NCBI GenBank assembly: GCA_006384855.1
Contig: VCJN01002438.1
Span: forward strand, 97,700-161,699
Source of the DNA: Tetraselmis striata
Lineage: Eukaryota; Chlorophyta; Chlorodendrophyceae; Chlorodendrales; Chlorodendraceae
Length of the DNA: 64,000 bases
Reading direction: 5' to 3'
Positions 46,948 to 56,295 of the stretch are shown one piece after another. Both the position numbers and the translations under genes were made by a program. The notes beneath the pieces are model-generated. The model saw only the letters and a list, made by a program, of their open reading frames with translations. It was not told the origin of the DNA and made no database searches. Each line of letters starts with the position of its first letter. The first letter of the stretch is position 1.

Positions 46948-47070
46948 GATGAACCTCATCCAAGCCGAGGCCAATCCCAAGGCCAATCGCGACGAGCGCA
47001 AGCCCGCTGCACCCAAGGCCAACCCTAAGTCCAAGCAGGCCGCCGAGCCACCCAATAAGGGTGCCCGTTA
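46948..47070 (+). pseudogene. short Lys/Pro/Ala-rich ORF in partial unit 3
   Basis: Starts as in unit 2 (MNLIQAEANPKANRDERKPA), skips the middle PK-rich part, and ends early with KQAAEPPNKGAR and a stop near 47070. It is either a shortened paralogue or a truncated copy. Confidence 0.3.
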
Positions 47071-47134
47071 GCGCAATGCCCCCCGTGGTGTTAGATATTA
47101 TCAAAAGAAAAAGCGGGAGGCCGCCGCCATAGAG

Positions 47135-47371
47135 CTAGGCCGCCGCCGTCACGTCAATGGAAACGTTGGAGTTACTAGTTACATGTAGTGCCCATGTGCT
47201 ACCCGACCCTCCCACCCCGCCCAGTTTAAAATCCAGCAGAGTTGTAAATGACACCACTTCGTCGTGCAAATTTCCAAATTGACCCGAGTCACAGTAGACA
47301 AGGCGGTTGGCATCTTGATTTGGCACTTTGAGAGCACATATTTCGCCACGTTTTGGTAACATGGTTAACAT
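47135..47371 (-). other. unidentified short ORF
   Basis: 78 codons from MLTMLPKRGEICALKVPN to the stop, with balanced, globular-looking composition (LVYCDSGQFGNLHDEVVSF). No family recognised. It stands alone and could be an exon remnant of a mobile element. Confidence 0.2.
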
Positions 47372-47500
47372 AGTAACCTTTGGAAAATGACCAACCTACA
47401 AAGTAAATTGATTTATTGATGTAAATTGTAAATTGATGTATCCCTCCGTCCTGTTAGGCTCGCTCTATTCCGCGTCGTTCGACCTTCGCCATACCCCACG

Positions 47501-47824
47501 ATGGCGACCGAGGGTGGTGACGCGTCAACCGCGGCCGGCGATCATCAGGACCCGGACGGTTTCTCCTGGCGCTCGGGCACGAAGATGAACTGGCGGTCGT
47601 CGAGTAGCACGCACGGGGAGGGGATTAGAGTTGCTGATGCATGTAATCCTTATTACTACATGTATACTAGCGTGCATATGGCAAAGCATCAAAAACTGAG
47701 CGTTGTCAATTTATATGGATGCAGTTGTACGCATTGCACAGAGTACCGTTGGAGACCGGCATTTGAAAATGCCGGTTATCCGTGTCGTTGCCCGCCGCAT
47801 ATATTATTCTCGGTTGCACTCTGA
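47501..47824 (+). other. unidentified ORF
   Basis: 107 codons starting MATEGGDASTAAGDHQDPDG. The first 40 codons are GC-rich and hydrophilic. The rest is Cys/Tyr-rich (YGCSCTHCTEYRWRP). The compositional jump suggests chance read-through after a real first segment, or two unrelated pieces. No homology recognised. Confidence 0.2.
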
Positions 47825-48001
47825 GGCTACATACTACATACTAGTGTTGTCTCGCTAAGTGTGCCGCCCAACTTCAATATCAAGGTGGATATGTCCACAT
47901 ACGCGGAACTATGCGGAGCCAACATGCTGGGTCCCAAACCTCCCGGCCCACATATATGGACCTGTGTGGAGGCTGGGGGGTGTTGAGTGCTGCTCACAGC
48001 C

Positions 48002-48027
48002 GGGGGGGGGGGGGGGGGGGGGGGGGG
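48002..48027. repeat. poly-G tract (26)
   Basis: Preceded by tcacagcc. A similar tcacagccgggg follows the G run at 49937-49962 on the other side of the inverted-repeat element. Confidence 0.95.
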
Positions 48028-48189
48028 CGGGGGCTCGGCTACTACTTGCTATACAGGCGCTAGGCCGGGCGCTACCAATCTACGGTCCCGTACATGCGTT
48101 TGTGTGCGGCAGTTTTTTGAAATGAAGTTTGAAATCTTTGAGAGCGCGCAGGTGCTGCCCGGCGCGTGCGCTTGCGCGCCGCGCTGCGT

Positions 48190-49911
48190 TGTTATGTACC
48201 CTACACTTCTGTACTTTGTACTGCGGGAGCCGACGAAGGAGCGAAGAACTGGCGACTGAGGCGGACGAGAACGAGTACAAGCCAAGCGAAATACGAGCAT
48301 GAGCATTGCGAGTGCGAGTACAAGTGAAGGCGAAGTACTGGTATGAGGACGACGAGGCGTCAGTACGAGCGACTACCAGGCGACTAGTAGTGCAGGACAG
48401 TATTACGAGTACCCACATGGGGTGCAAGTAACCTGTACTTACGCCTGCGTACCAGCAGGAGCGCGATTGTTGTGCGCGCTGGTAAAATACCTAGCGTTAA
48501 ATAGAGCGCTGCCTTAGGAGCGTATTACCAGTAGGTACTAGAACCTACTGGAACCATCTAGAACGCTATAGCATTTGCTATAGCAATAGTAGATAAATAT
48601 TACATCACTGTGCTGCGGACAGACGAAGGTGCTAGCAACCTGTCTGTAGTTAGTTGTGTGTTACTAAAATAGCGACGGGCCGCGGGTTAGGACCGCACAC
48701 GTCGATTTTAGTATTAGTATAGTAGTTACACGCAGCACAAGTGCCGGGAATTGGAATCAATACGCAGCGCACGGAATGACGGAAACCAGCGACTATAAAT
48801 AGGCCGGCAAAACCACCGCCGGGGAAGTCACCCAGGTTACCGGCATTCCGGTATTGTAAGAATCCCTTTTTCCAAATCTCTGCTCATTATTCCTGGCCGT
48901 GTGGAATAACGATCCAATGGGCCCTAGACTCAGCTCCTGCTTTAGGACTATCTATGGCTAGACGACTATTCGGCCTAAGTCCTAACGGGGCTGTAACAGT
49001 TGGTTTCGGAGCCAGGCCAGGAATAATGAGCGGAGATTTGGGAAAAAGGGATTCTTACAGTACCGGAATGCCGGTAACCTGGGTGACTTCCCCGGCGGTG
49101 GTTTTGCCGGCCTATTTATAGTCGCTGGTTTCCGTCATTCCGTGCGCTGCGTATTGATTCCAATTCCCGGCACTTGTGCTGCGTGTAACTACTATACTAA
49201 TACTAAAATCGACGTGTGCGGTCCTAACCCGCGGCCCGTCGCTATTTTAGTAACACACAACTAACTACAGACAGGTTGCTAGCACCTTCGTCTGTCCGCA
49301 GCACAGTGATGTAATATTTATCTACTATTGCTATAGCAAATGCTATAGCGTTCTAGATGGTTCCAGTAGGTTCTAGTACCTACTGGTAATACGCTCCTAA
49401 GGCAGCGCTCTATTTAACGCTAGGTATTTTACCAGCGCGCACAACAATCGCGCTCCTGCTGGTACGCAGGCGTAAGTACAGGTTACTTGCACCCCATGTG
49501 GGTACTCGTAATACTGTCCTGCACTACTAGTCGCCTGGTAGTCGCTCGTACTGACGCCTCGTCGTCCTCATACCAGTACTTCGCCTTCACTTGTACTCGC
49601 ACTCGCAATGCTCATTTGTTTTTCGCCCCCGGGACAGGACTGGCACCAGTGAAACCCTTGCAGCGTCTCTACGACGGCCGTTTAGGCAGCAATCCAGTTA
49701 CGGAAAGCCCTGGGTAGGCGACGCTCCGTTATAGTCATCAAGCAAATTGCCGAAGCATTTCGCAAGACTAATTGGAGGCCAGTGACGGAGGCCAATGCTC
49801 ATGCTCGTATTTCGCTTGGCTTGTACTCGTTCTCGTCCGCCTCAGTCGCCAGTTCTTCGCTCCTTCGTCGGCTCCCGCAGTACAAAGTACAGCAGTGTAG
49901 GGTACATAACA
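48190..49911. mobile_element. 1.7-kb long-inverted-repeat element with 5-bp target duplication
   Basis: The left arm is 48190-48898 (709 bp). It is matched at about 99% by eye, in inverse orientation, by 49014-49911 once a 178-bp insertion there is removed. The termini are TGTTATGTACCC and GGGTACATAACA. The direct 5-bp repeat TGCGT lies exactly outside both ends (48185-48189 and 49912-49916), which indicates insertion as a unit. The spacer (48899-49013) is 115 bp. No transposase or other ORF is evident, so it is non-autonomous. A 5-bp duplication with TG...CA ends does not settle the superfamily. Confidence 0.8.
49616..49793. mobile_element. 178-bp insertion with 9-bp target duplication inside the right arm
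   Basis: This segment is absent from the otherwise matching left arm. It is bordered by AATGCTCAT on both sides (49607-49615 and 49794-49802), while the left arm has one copy. Nine-base duplications are typical of Mutator-like elements, but I see no terminal inverted repeats, so the class is open. Confidence 0.75.
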
Positions 49912-49936
49912 TGCGTCGTGGGTGTTGGTGGGGGGC

Positions 49937-49962
49937 GGGGGGGGGGGGGGGGGGGGGGGGGG
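49937..49962. repeat. poly-G tract (26)
   Basis: Lies 20 bases outside the right target duplication of the long-inverted-repeat element. Confidence 0.95.
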
Positions 49963-50640
49963 TCACAGCCGGGGAAGGGTTGCTATACTCGTGATCGGCT
50001 ACTACGGCCATTCCGACATAATGCTTTGGTTTAGGTCACCCCTCTCCTCCAGGGCGGGCACGGCTCGGAAAACTTGAAATGGCGGGTCCTGCCCTGGCCG
50101 TGTTTTGCCACCCTTCTAGCGTTGTTTCCCAAACATATTCAGTCTGCAATACCCTATAGTATGCTATATAAGCTATATATGCTACACGTCTAACTACGGG
50201 GCCCCAAAAAAACTCCAAAAATAAGATTGGCACGCCATGCCATCGGGGCATAATGCGTGCGCTTAGAGTGACATCATATATCATCCTTATGGGTCACTTA
50301 GAACCTAAGGCACTTCCGTGCCGGGCAGTACGGTCCCTGGGTCAGTCGGCGCCTCCCCTGGCGGCGGGCCGCGAGGGGCAGGTCACATGCTGCGTAACAC
50401 GGTAACACCCACCATGTAACCGCCAAGCAATTCAAGCTACCCAAACAACCTCGTATGTTGGCCACTCTGCACGTGTAAGCCATGGGAAGAGGCAGCAAAC
50501 ACCACCTTAGGAAGGCTGTCGATGGCCGTCGTGGCGCAGGTTGTCGCTTTGGCGCGTAAGCGGAGCCGTCAACACTGGCGGCGGCGGGCCAGCCGGCGGG
50601 CATGCCATTCGTACAACCGCCGCCGCCACCCCTGCCGCCA
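49963..50640. other. unassigned DNA
   Basis: No recognisable gene or RNA. Contains Cys/Arg/Pro-biased chance ORFs and a CCGCCGCCACC-type short repeat near 50620-50650. Confidence 0.5.
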
Positions 50641-51240
50641 CCACCACAGCGAATGACCCATTAACGTTTTGCCCGAGATCAAAGGCTCATTAAGAACCTT
50701 CAGAACGCTGACAGAGCCTCTCGTGAGACGCTGGAGAATGCGAAGGAGGCGTGGAGGCTAGATAAGGTTGTGTTGCTGGACGAGGCAGCCGATGCGAGGC
50801 AGGAACAAAATCGGGTTGTGACACAGTTGTGTACAAAAATAAAGCAGCAAGGCGGCCTACTCCGGAGCTATATGCAGCGCAAGCATGCAGTGCCTACCAC
50901 CGCCGCGGCGAGGCAGCGTGTGCGGGTGAGGGCCGTGAGTTTTCGCCAGAAGGTCATCCATGCAGTGGGGCACATGAGGGCGCGGACGCAGTTCTTGCGC
51001 CGAGCGACATCCGGTGGTTCATGGATGGCATCACAGGTGATCCAGATGTGGTTGTCACGTCCGCGTTTCCTAGAAAACTGTCAGAGGAGGGCACCGCGCA
51101 GTTGGTGGAGCATAACGCGATGGAGCACCTTCATACCCAACACTTCACATTCAGCCGGGCCAGTGCTGCTATCATAGTAGTGTTATCGGGCGCATATGGG
51201 CTAGAATCAATATCAGAAATTAAAAAATCACGCAGGTGAC
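50640..51240 (+). other. possible coding remnant, frameshifted
   Basis: The first half reads sensibly in one frame (SRETLENAKEAWRLDKVVLL, then QNRVVTQLCTKIKQQGGLL). The second half reads sensibly in another (PSDIRWFMDGITGDPDVVVT, FPRKLSEEGTAQLVEHNAME, ending EIKKSRR at 51239). This looks like one helical, charged protein broken by a frameshift around 50900-51000. It directly precedes the gypsy array. No family is recognised. Confidence 0.3.
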
Positions 51241-51291
51241 TTCGTGACTTCATGAAGGGAAATGGAAGGTGCGTTTCGCTGCTTTGAGATT

Positions 51292-51819
51292 CATGCGTCA
51301 GTCTCGGGTGCCTCACGCAGGTCAAGCAGACAAGGCTGTCGTAAACACAAAGAAGGCAGCAGAGAGAGAAAAGAAACAATGGTTACAACGTTGTCACCAC
51401 CCGCCGCTATTTATGCGTATGGCTAGCTCACAGCTAGCCACCACCAAGCGGCACGCGCACTGCTAAGCGCGTCACCGTGAAGAGTCGTGCCTCGAAGTGT
51501 CGAACAGGAGGTCGTCGCTTAGAGACCTCCGCACATGTAGTTGACACATCAGTTTATACACAAGTATACAACTGATGTTCCAGAGGCAGGCACATTATAC
51601 TTGTGCCCGCTACGGGTACGCACATGCGTATTATCCCGTAACTACTACTGAACAGTGTACCGGTACCAGTAGGACTCGTCTCATGATTCATCATCCACCA
51701 GTACTCGTATTGTGGCGCGTGACACACGCGCACACATACGATACAGCAGGTACTCGTACATGAATGATGCTACGATCATACAGTACCCGTACAGAGTATG
51801 CCATTATTGTCACACTACA
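51292..51819 (-). repeat. gypsy LTR A
   Basis: On minus it starts TGTAGTGTGACAAT and ends GAGACTGACGCA. 528 bp. Contains a TATA-like CATAAATAG at 51407-51415 and a hairpin around catcagtt/aactgatg at 51546-51577. Confidence 0.85.
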
Positions 51820-51830
51820 TCTCTCCCCCC
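51820..51830 (-). other. polypurine tract, unit A
   Basis: GGGGGGAGAGA on minus, adjacent to the LTR start. The equivalents are 56251-56260 (unit B) and 60795-60805 (unit C). Confidence 0.8.
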
Positions 51831-51865
51831 TTGACAACAGTGTGAAATAGCATTCCACATGCAGT

Positions 51866-54800
51866 TTAATTTGCAGTCGGCACACGTGCCGGGTATTTAT
51901 GCATATGCTCCACAAATTCAGGTGACTTTACAAAGTCCAACCATTTGGGAGTAGCCATAAAATCCTGCAATGCTATTGTCCTTTTAACATCAAACAAACG
52001 ATGCCAAACAGGGGCAATAGACTCATCCGCAAAGTGAACAAGAAATTGCAACTGAGTACCACGTAAACCGGGCATGGAACCGATCTTAACGCTGGTAATC
52101 TTGTCAATCTCATACTCATCATCAGAGTCGTCACCGGTACCAACAACAAGAGGTACATGCGGGCGCAACGGCGCAGTGGGACAGGGTCTCAAGTTATTAA
52201 CATGAAATACTGGGTGCAACTTAACACCAGCAGGTAATTTCAGTCGATAACTATGACCGCCAATTTTCTCTACAATAGAAAATGGGCCAAGCTGCTTGTC
52301 CATCAGCTTTTTGCAAGGCTGACCTTTGACCTTAAGCAGACGGGTATCCACAGATACTCTATCTCCAACATTGAAGATAGGAGGATTGCGCTGTTGCCTA
52401 ACACTAGGACGAACAGTCAATTCATCTTTATGGACAGCCAACACTGACCGAACCAACTCGTGAATCTCCTTCATATCTTGGATACGTTGCTGAGCATCAC
52501 GAGAGAATGCTATTGTTGGTCTCATACCAAACAATACATCCGGAGGCGTTTCAGGATTGAAACCATACATAACCTCAAATGGTGCATGCTCAATGCCAAG
52601 TGCTTTGTTGGAATTATACGCAAATTCCATCAATGGTAACTGGTCTACCCAGTTTGAACCATCGAAACAACAAAACGCACGAGCCAACTCAGTGACTATG
52701 GCATTAATGCGTTCAGTCAAACCATCTGTTTCAGGATGTTGGCCACTAGACATGTTCAAGTTAGTGCCAAGTCTCCGCCACAGAGTTTGCCAGAATGCAG
52801 ACAGGAACCGTGGATCTCTATCAGAGACGATCACACGAGGTATTCCATGCAGCCTGAATACTTCCTTCAGAAATAATTCAGCTGCCTGTCCACCAGTCAC
52901 GTTGACTGTGGTTGGAATAAAATGTGCTTGCCGGGACAGATGGCAACACACAACCAACATAGTATTATAACCATTACTCTCAGGTAACTCGGTTATAAAA
53001 TCCAAACCAACCGTATGCCATGGACGTGGCGGTACTGGTAAGGGCTGTGTTGGTGCAGGTGGCTGCGGACGTGCACGAACACGCCGGCACACCGAACATT
53101 GTTCACAATAGGTTTTCACGTCATGTCGTATGCGTGTCCACCAAAAACGGTCCAAGGCACGTGCCAAGGTGCTTGCATAAGCACGGTGACCAACAGAATC
53201 ATGTAGCTCATACAATATCTTATTGATGATGTCACGATTGGTTGGTATGCAAAGACGTCCATGTCTCCAAAAATAACCATCGTGCTCTACCACATGACCG
53301 GACTGCTTCCACCCCCCCCATAAGGAGTAGAACGCGTCCTCTGCATATCCAGCCTTAATAAGGTGGAGAATATTGTCATCAAGGCTAAGTGACGACGCAC
53401 TTACAGCCGACAATACTGCAGTACATGGGCGATGTTCACTCACGAGTGATTCAGCCGCGTCCGGCACATCCCCGGTCCAATATAAGCCACCGAAACCAAT
53501 CGGCTTAAAATCCGGTCTACGCGACAGCGGATCGGCTTCATTCCACTTGCCCTTTCGGTATGCAAGAGATATGGACCCAACAAACGGTTGCAAGTCGCGT
53601 ACATAGCGCACTTGTCGCCGGTTCAACCTTTCTGCCGGTTGCCTGAGCAGATGACGCAGGGTGTCATGATCTGAGACAACAAGGAATCGACAGCACCCTT
53701 CAAGGTAACAACGCCAGTGCTTAATTGATTCACAGACAGCCAAAGCTTCCAAATCATAAGCACTGTAGGTATTACCACGCTCAGCTGCATTCAGCTTTCG
53801 CGCCCAGTAACTCACTGGTTGAGGACCTCCTCCTTGGTCCTGCAGTAGTTACTGCAGCAAGCCCTACGTTGGACGCATCTGTCCGCTACGGTGAACGTCG
53901 CATCCGCCCCCATGGAAGGAATGGAAAGACACGGAGCGAAATCAGTCGCAGACGAAGGGTCTCAAAGGCTTCCTGACACGCCGGTGACCAGTCAACATGA
54001 ACTGGTTTAGACTTACGCAATAAGTCAGTCAATGGTGCAGTTAAATCACTGAAATGATGAAATAAACTTAGGAGTAGCAAATTGCAGAAATTGTAACGAA
54101 ACCTTCTGAACTTCCACATGTACTAACTCGTAGTATATCGTACTCGTATAATTGTCACACTACATTCCGCCCCCCTGCGAGAATTCAATTCTCGACATCA
54201 GCGGGGTTCGAACTGGTGAACCTTACATCAGGATGCTGGCGCCTTGTAACAATTGAGGCGGTATCAATCCGGCTCCGAAGCACAACGCTTACCACACGTA
54301 CGGCAGCATTATACAGTACATATACTCTTAGTCCCAGGTACACATTGTACTAGTACACACATGTACTAACTCGTAGTATATCGTACTCGTATAATTGTCA
54401 CAATAAACTTAGAGTAGAATTGCAAAATTGTACAAAACTTCTGACTTCACTCTGAGTTTTAGGGACAGGCCAATCCCTAACTGCAGCCACTTTGGCCTCT
54501 GAAACTGACAACTTACCATCAGCGACGGTATACCCCAAATAATCCATAGATTGCATGCCAAAGAAACATTTCTTTAATTGCAACCTCAGATGATATTCAT
54601 TCAGTTTCTCAAAAACTAAACGAAGGGTGCTTTATTGGTCATCATAATTATCTGAATATATACATATATCATCCAGTTACACCACCACAAAAGTCACGCA
54701 AAAATGGTCTCAAGATGTCATTCATCATGCGCTGGAAAGTGGCTGGGCATTGCACAAACCAAATGGCATTGCAGTCCACTCCCATAGACCATCAGGTGTC

Positions 54801-55727
54801 TGAAACGCTGTCTTGTGGATGTCCCTCCTCTGCAATGGCAACCTGCCAATAACCTGATGCTAAATCCAGATGGGTTATAGCAACGGGGCATTGCGGAGAG
54901 AATCCAACGTTTCCATCAATTCGCGGCAAAGGATAACATATCCTTTCGAGTGACCTCGTTCAGCCCACGAAAATCGACACACAACCGAAAGGGATCCATC
55001 TGCCTTCTTAACAAAAAGAATAGGCGAACCAAACTCAGATTGACTAGGACGAACAAGTCCAGCGGCAATCGCATCTTTGAGTTGGCGATCCAATTTCAGC
55101 ACGTTCAGCGGGAGACAAATGATTAAGTCTTTGGCGTTTCATTTTGCCAGTTAACTCAATTTTGTGATCCCATGGCCGATGAACAGGCGGCCCTGTTGAC
55201 TGGACGCAAAATTTCAGGAAACTCGTCATACAACAAATGACAATAGCATCCTTTTGCTCTGGTGTCATAGCATTGTCTAAATGCAGGTCAGGATCATCCT
55301 TTATAACCGACATTTCAACGACATAGAATTCAGCTAAAGAATTATGCTTAGACGCACGAGCAGTTTTGCGCATCAACTTTTGTACCCTAGTGGAAGTAAT
55401 CATGCTACTTGCAGGAGTACGACCCACTATTACAACAGGTACATGGGTTCCATCCATTAAAGTCATGATACGTTCCGTACCATACTTAATGGTAACTTGC
55501 GCTTCATCAAGCCAAGTTAAACCCAATACAATGTCGGACTTTGAGCTCACGCAGTATATAAAAAACTCGATTCTCAAATACATGTCCTCCAACAGACAGA
55601 GACACAACAGTTGTATGGTAACATGAGACACGTTGACCATTAGCCAAACGGACAGATGTTCTGGCTTTCAACTGTTGTATCTGCAAGTTTTTCTGCGCAC
55701 AAAGTCCTCAGATGTAAAATCTAAAGA
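51866..55727 (-). pseudogene. gypsy pol, unit A
   Basis: The intact 649-codon 3' part (51866-53815) spans the end of RNase H through integrase. RNase H ends with KGKWNEADPLSRRPDF. Integrase has the zinc motif H-x-H...CEQCSVC and the DDE triad in GLDFITELP, VSDRDPRF and GQHPETDGL. A chromodomain-like tail follows (YEIDKITSVKIGSMPG onward), ending ARVPTAN. Upstream, RNase H is frameshifted near 53845, a miniature LTR element interrupts pol at about 54114-54402, and RT and protease are split by many small indels (54398-55640). This unit is inactive. Confidence 0.85.
54114..54402 (-). mobile_element. truncated TRIM-like insertion in unit A
   Basis: Corresponds to the right-hand 290 bp of the insertion in unit B (58664-58952). 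On both sides lie related copies of about 50 bp of RT/RNase H target (54061-54113 and 54403-54450), so this is not a simple insertion footprint. Confidence 0.6.
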
Positions 55728-56250
55728 TGCGACAGTCTCGGGTGCCTCACGCAGGTCAGGCAGACAAGGCTGTCGTAAACACAAAGAAGGCAGCAGAGAG
55801 AGAAAGAAACAATGGTTACAACGTTGTCACCACCCGCCGCTATTTATGCGTATGGCTAGCTCACAGCTAGCCACCACCAAGCGGCACGCGCACTGCTAAG
55901 CGCGTCACCGTGAGAGTCGTGCCTCGAAGTGTCGAACAGGAGGTCGTCGCTTAGAGACCTCCGCACATGTAGTTGACACATCAGTTTATACACAAGTATA
56001 CAACTGATGTTACAGAGACAGCATTATACTTGTGCCCGCTACGGGTACGCACATGCGTATTATCCCGTAACTACTACTGAACAGTGTACCGGTACCAGTA
56101 GGACTCGTCTCATGATTCATCATCCACCAGTACTCGTATTGTGGCGCGTGACACACGCGCGCACACATACGATACAGCAGGTACTCGTACATGAATGATG
56201 CTACGATCATACAGTACCCGTACAGAGTATGCCATTATTGTCACACTACA
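55728..56250 (-). repeat. gypsy LTR B
   Basis: 523 bp, same ends as LTR A with GTCGCA at the 3' end. The TATA-like box and hairpin are conserved. Confidence 0.85.
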
Positions 56251-56295
56251 TCTCTCCCCCTTGACAACAGTGTGAAATAGCATTCCACAGGCAGT

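Larger units (their letters stand above)
45453..47035 (+). repeat. tandem repeat, period 671-674 bp, two full units and one partial
   Basis: Units start near 45453, 46094 and 46768 (gatatt.atgatgc). The marker gagaagatgaacctc occurs at about 45598, 46269 and 46943, giving spacings of 671 and 674 bp. Unit 1 lacks a short segment before the ORF that units 2 and 3 carry. Unit 3 diverges after about 47010. Units 2 and 3 are almost identical. Each unit carries the same short ORF. Confidence 0.9.

Noticed and set aside
48190..49911. CRISPR-like or fold-back assembly artefact
   Set aside because: There is no short spaced repeat array, and the exact 5-bp duplication plus a one-arm insertion argue against an artefact.
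52253..53226. Repeated plus-strand ORFs in each gypsy unit
   Set aside because: They recur only because the units are copies; they are antisense to integrase.
54190..54250. Possible tRNA, from a GGTTCGAAC B-box-like motif
   Set aside because: No A box or cloverleaf could be built around it; it lies in the internal part of the TRIM-like element.
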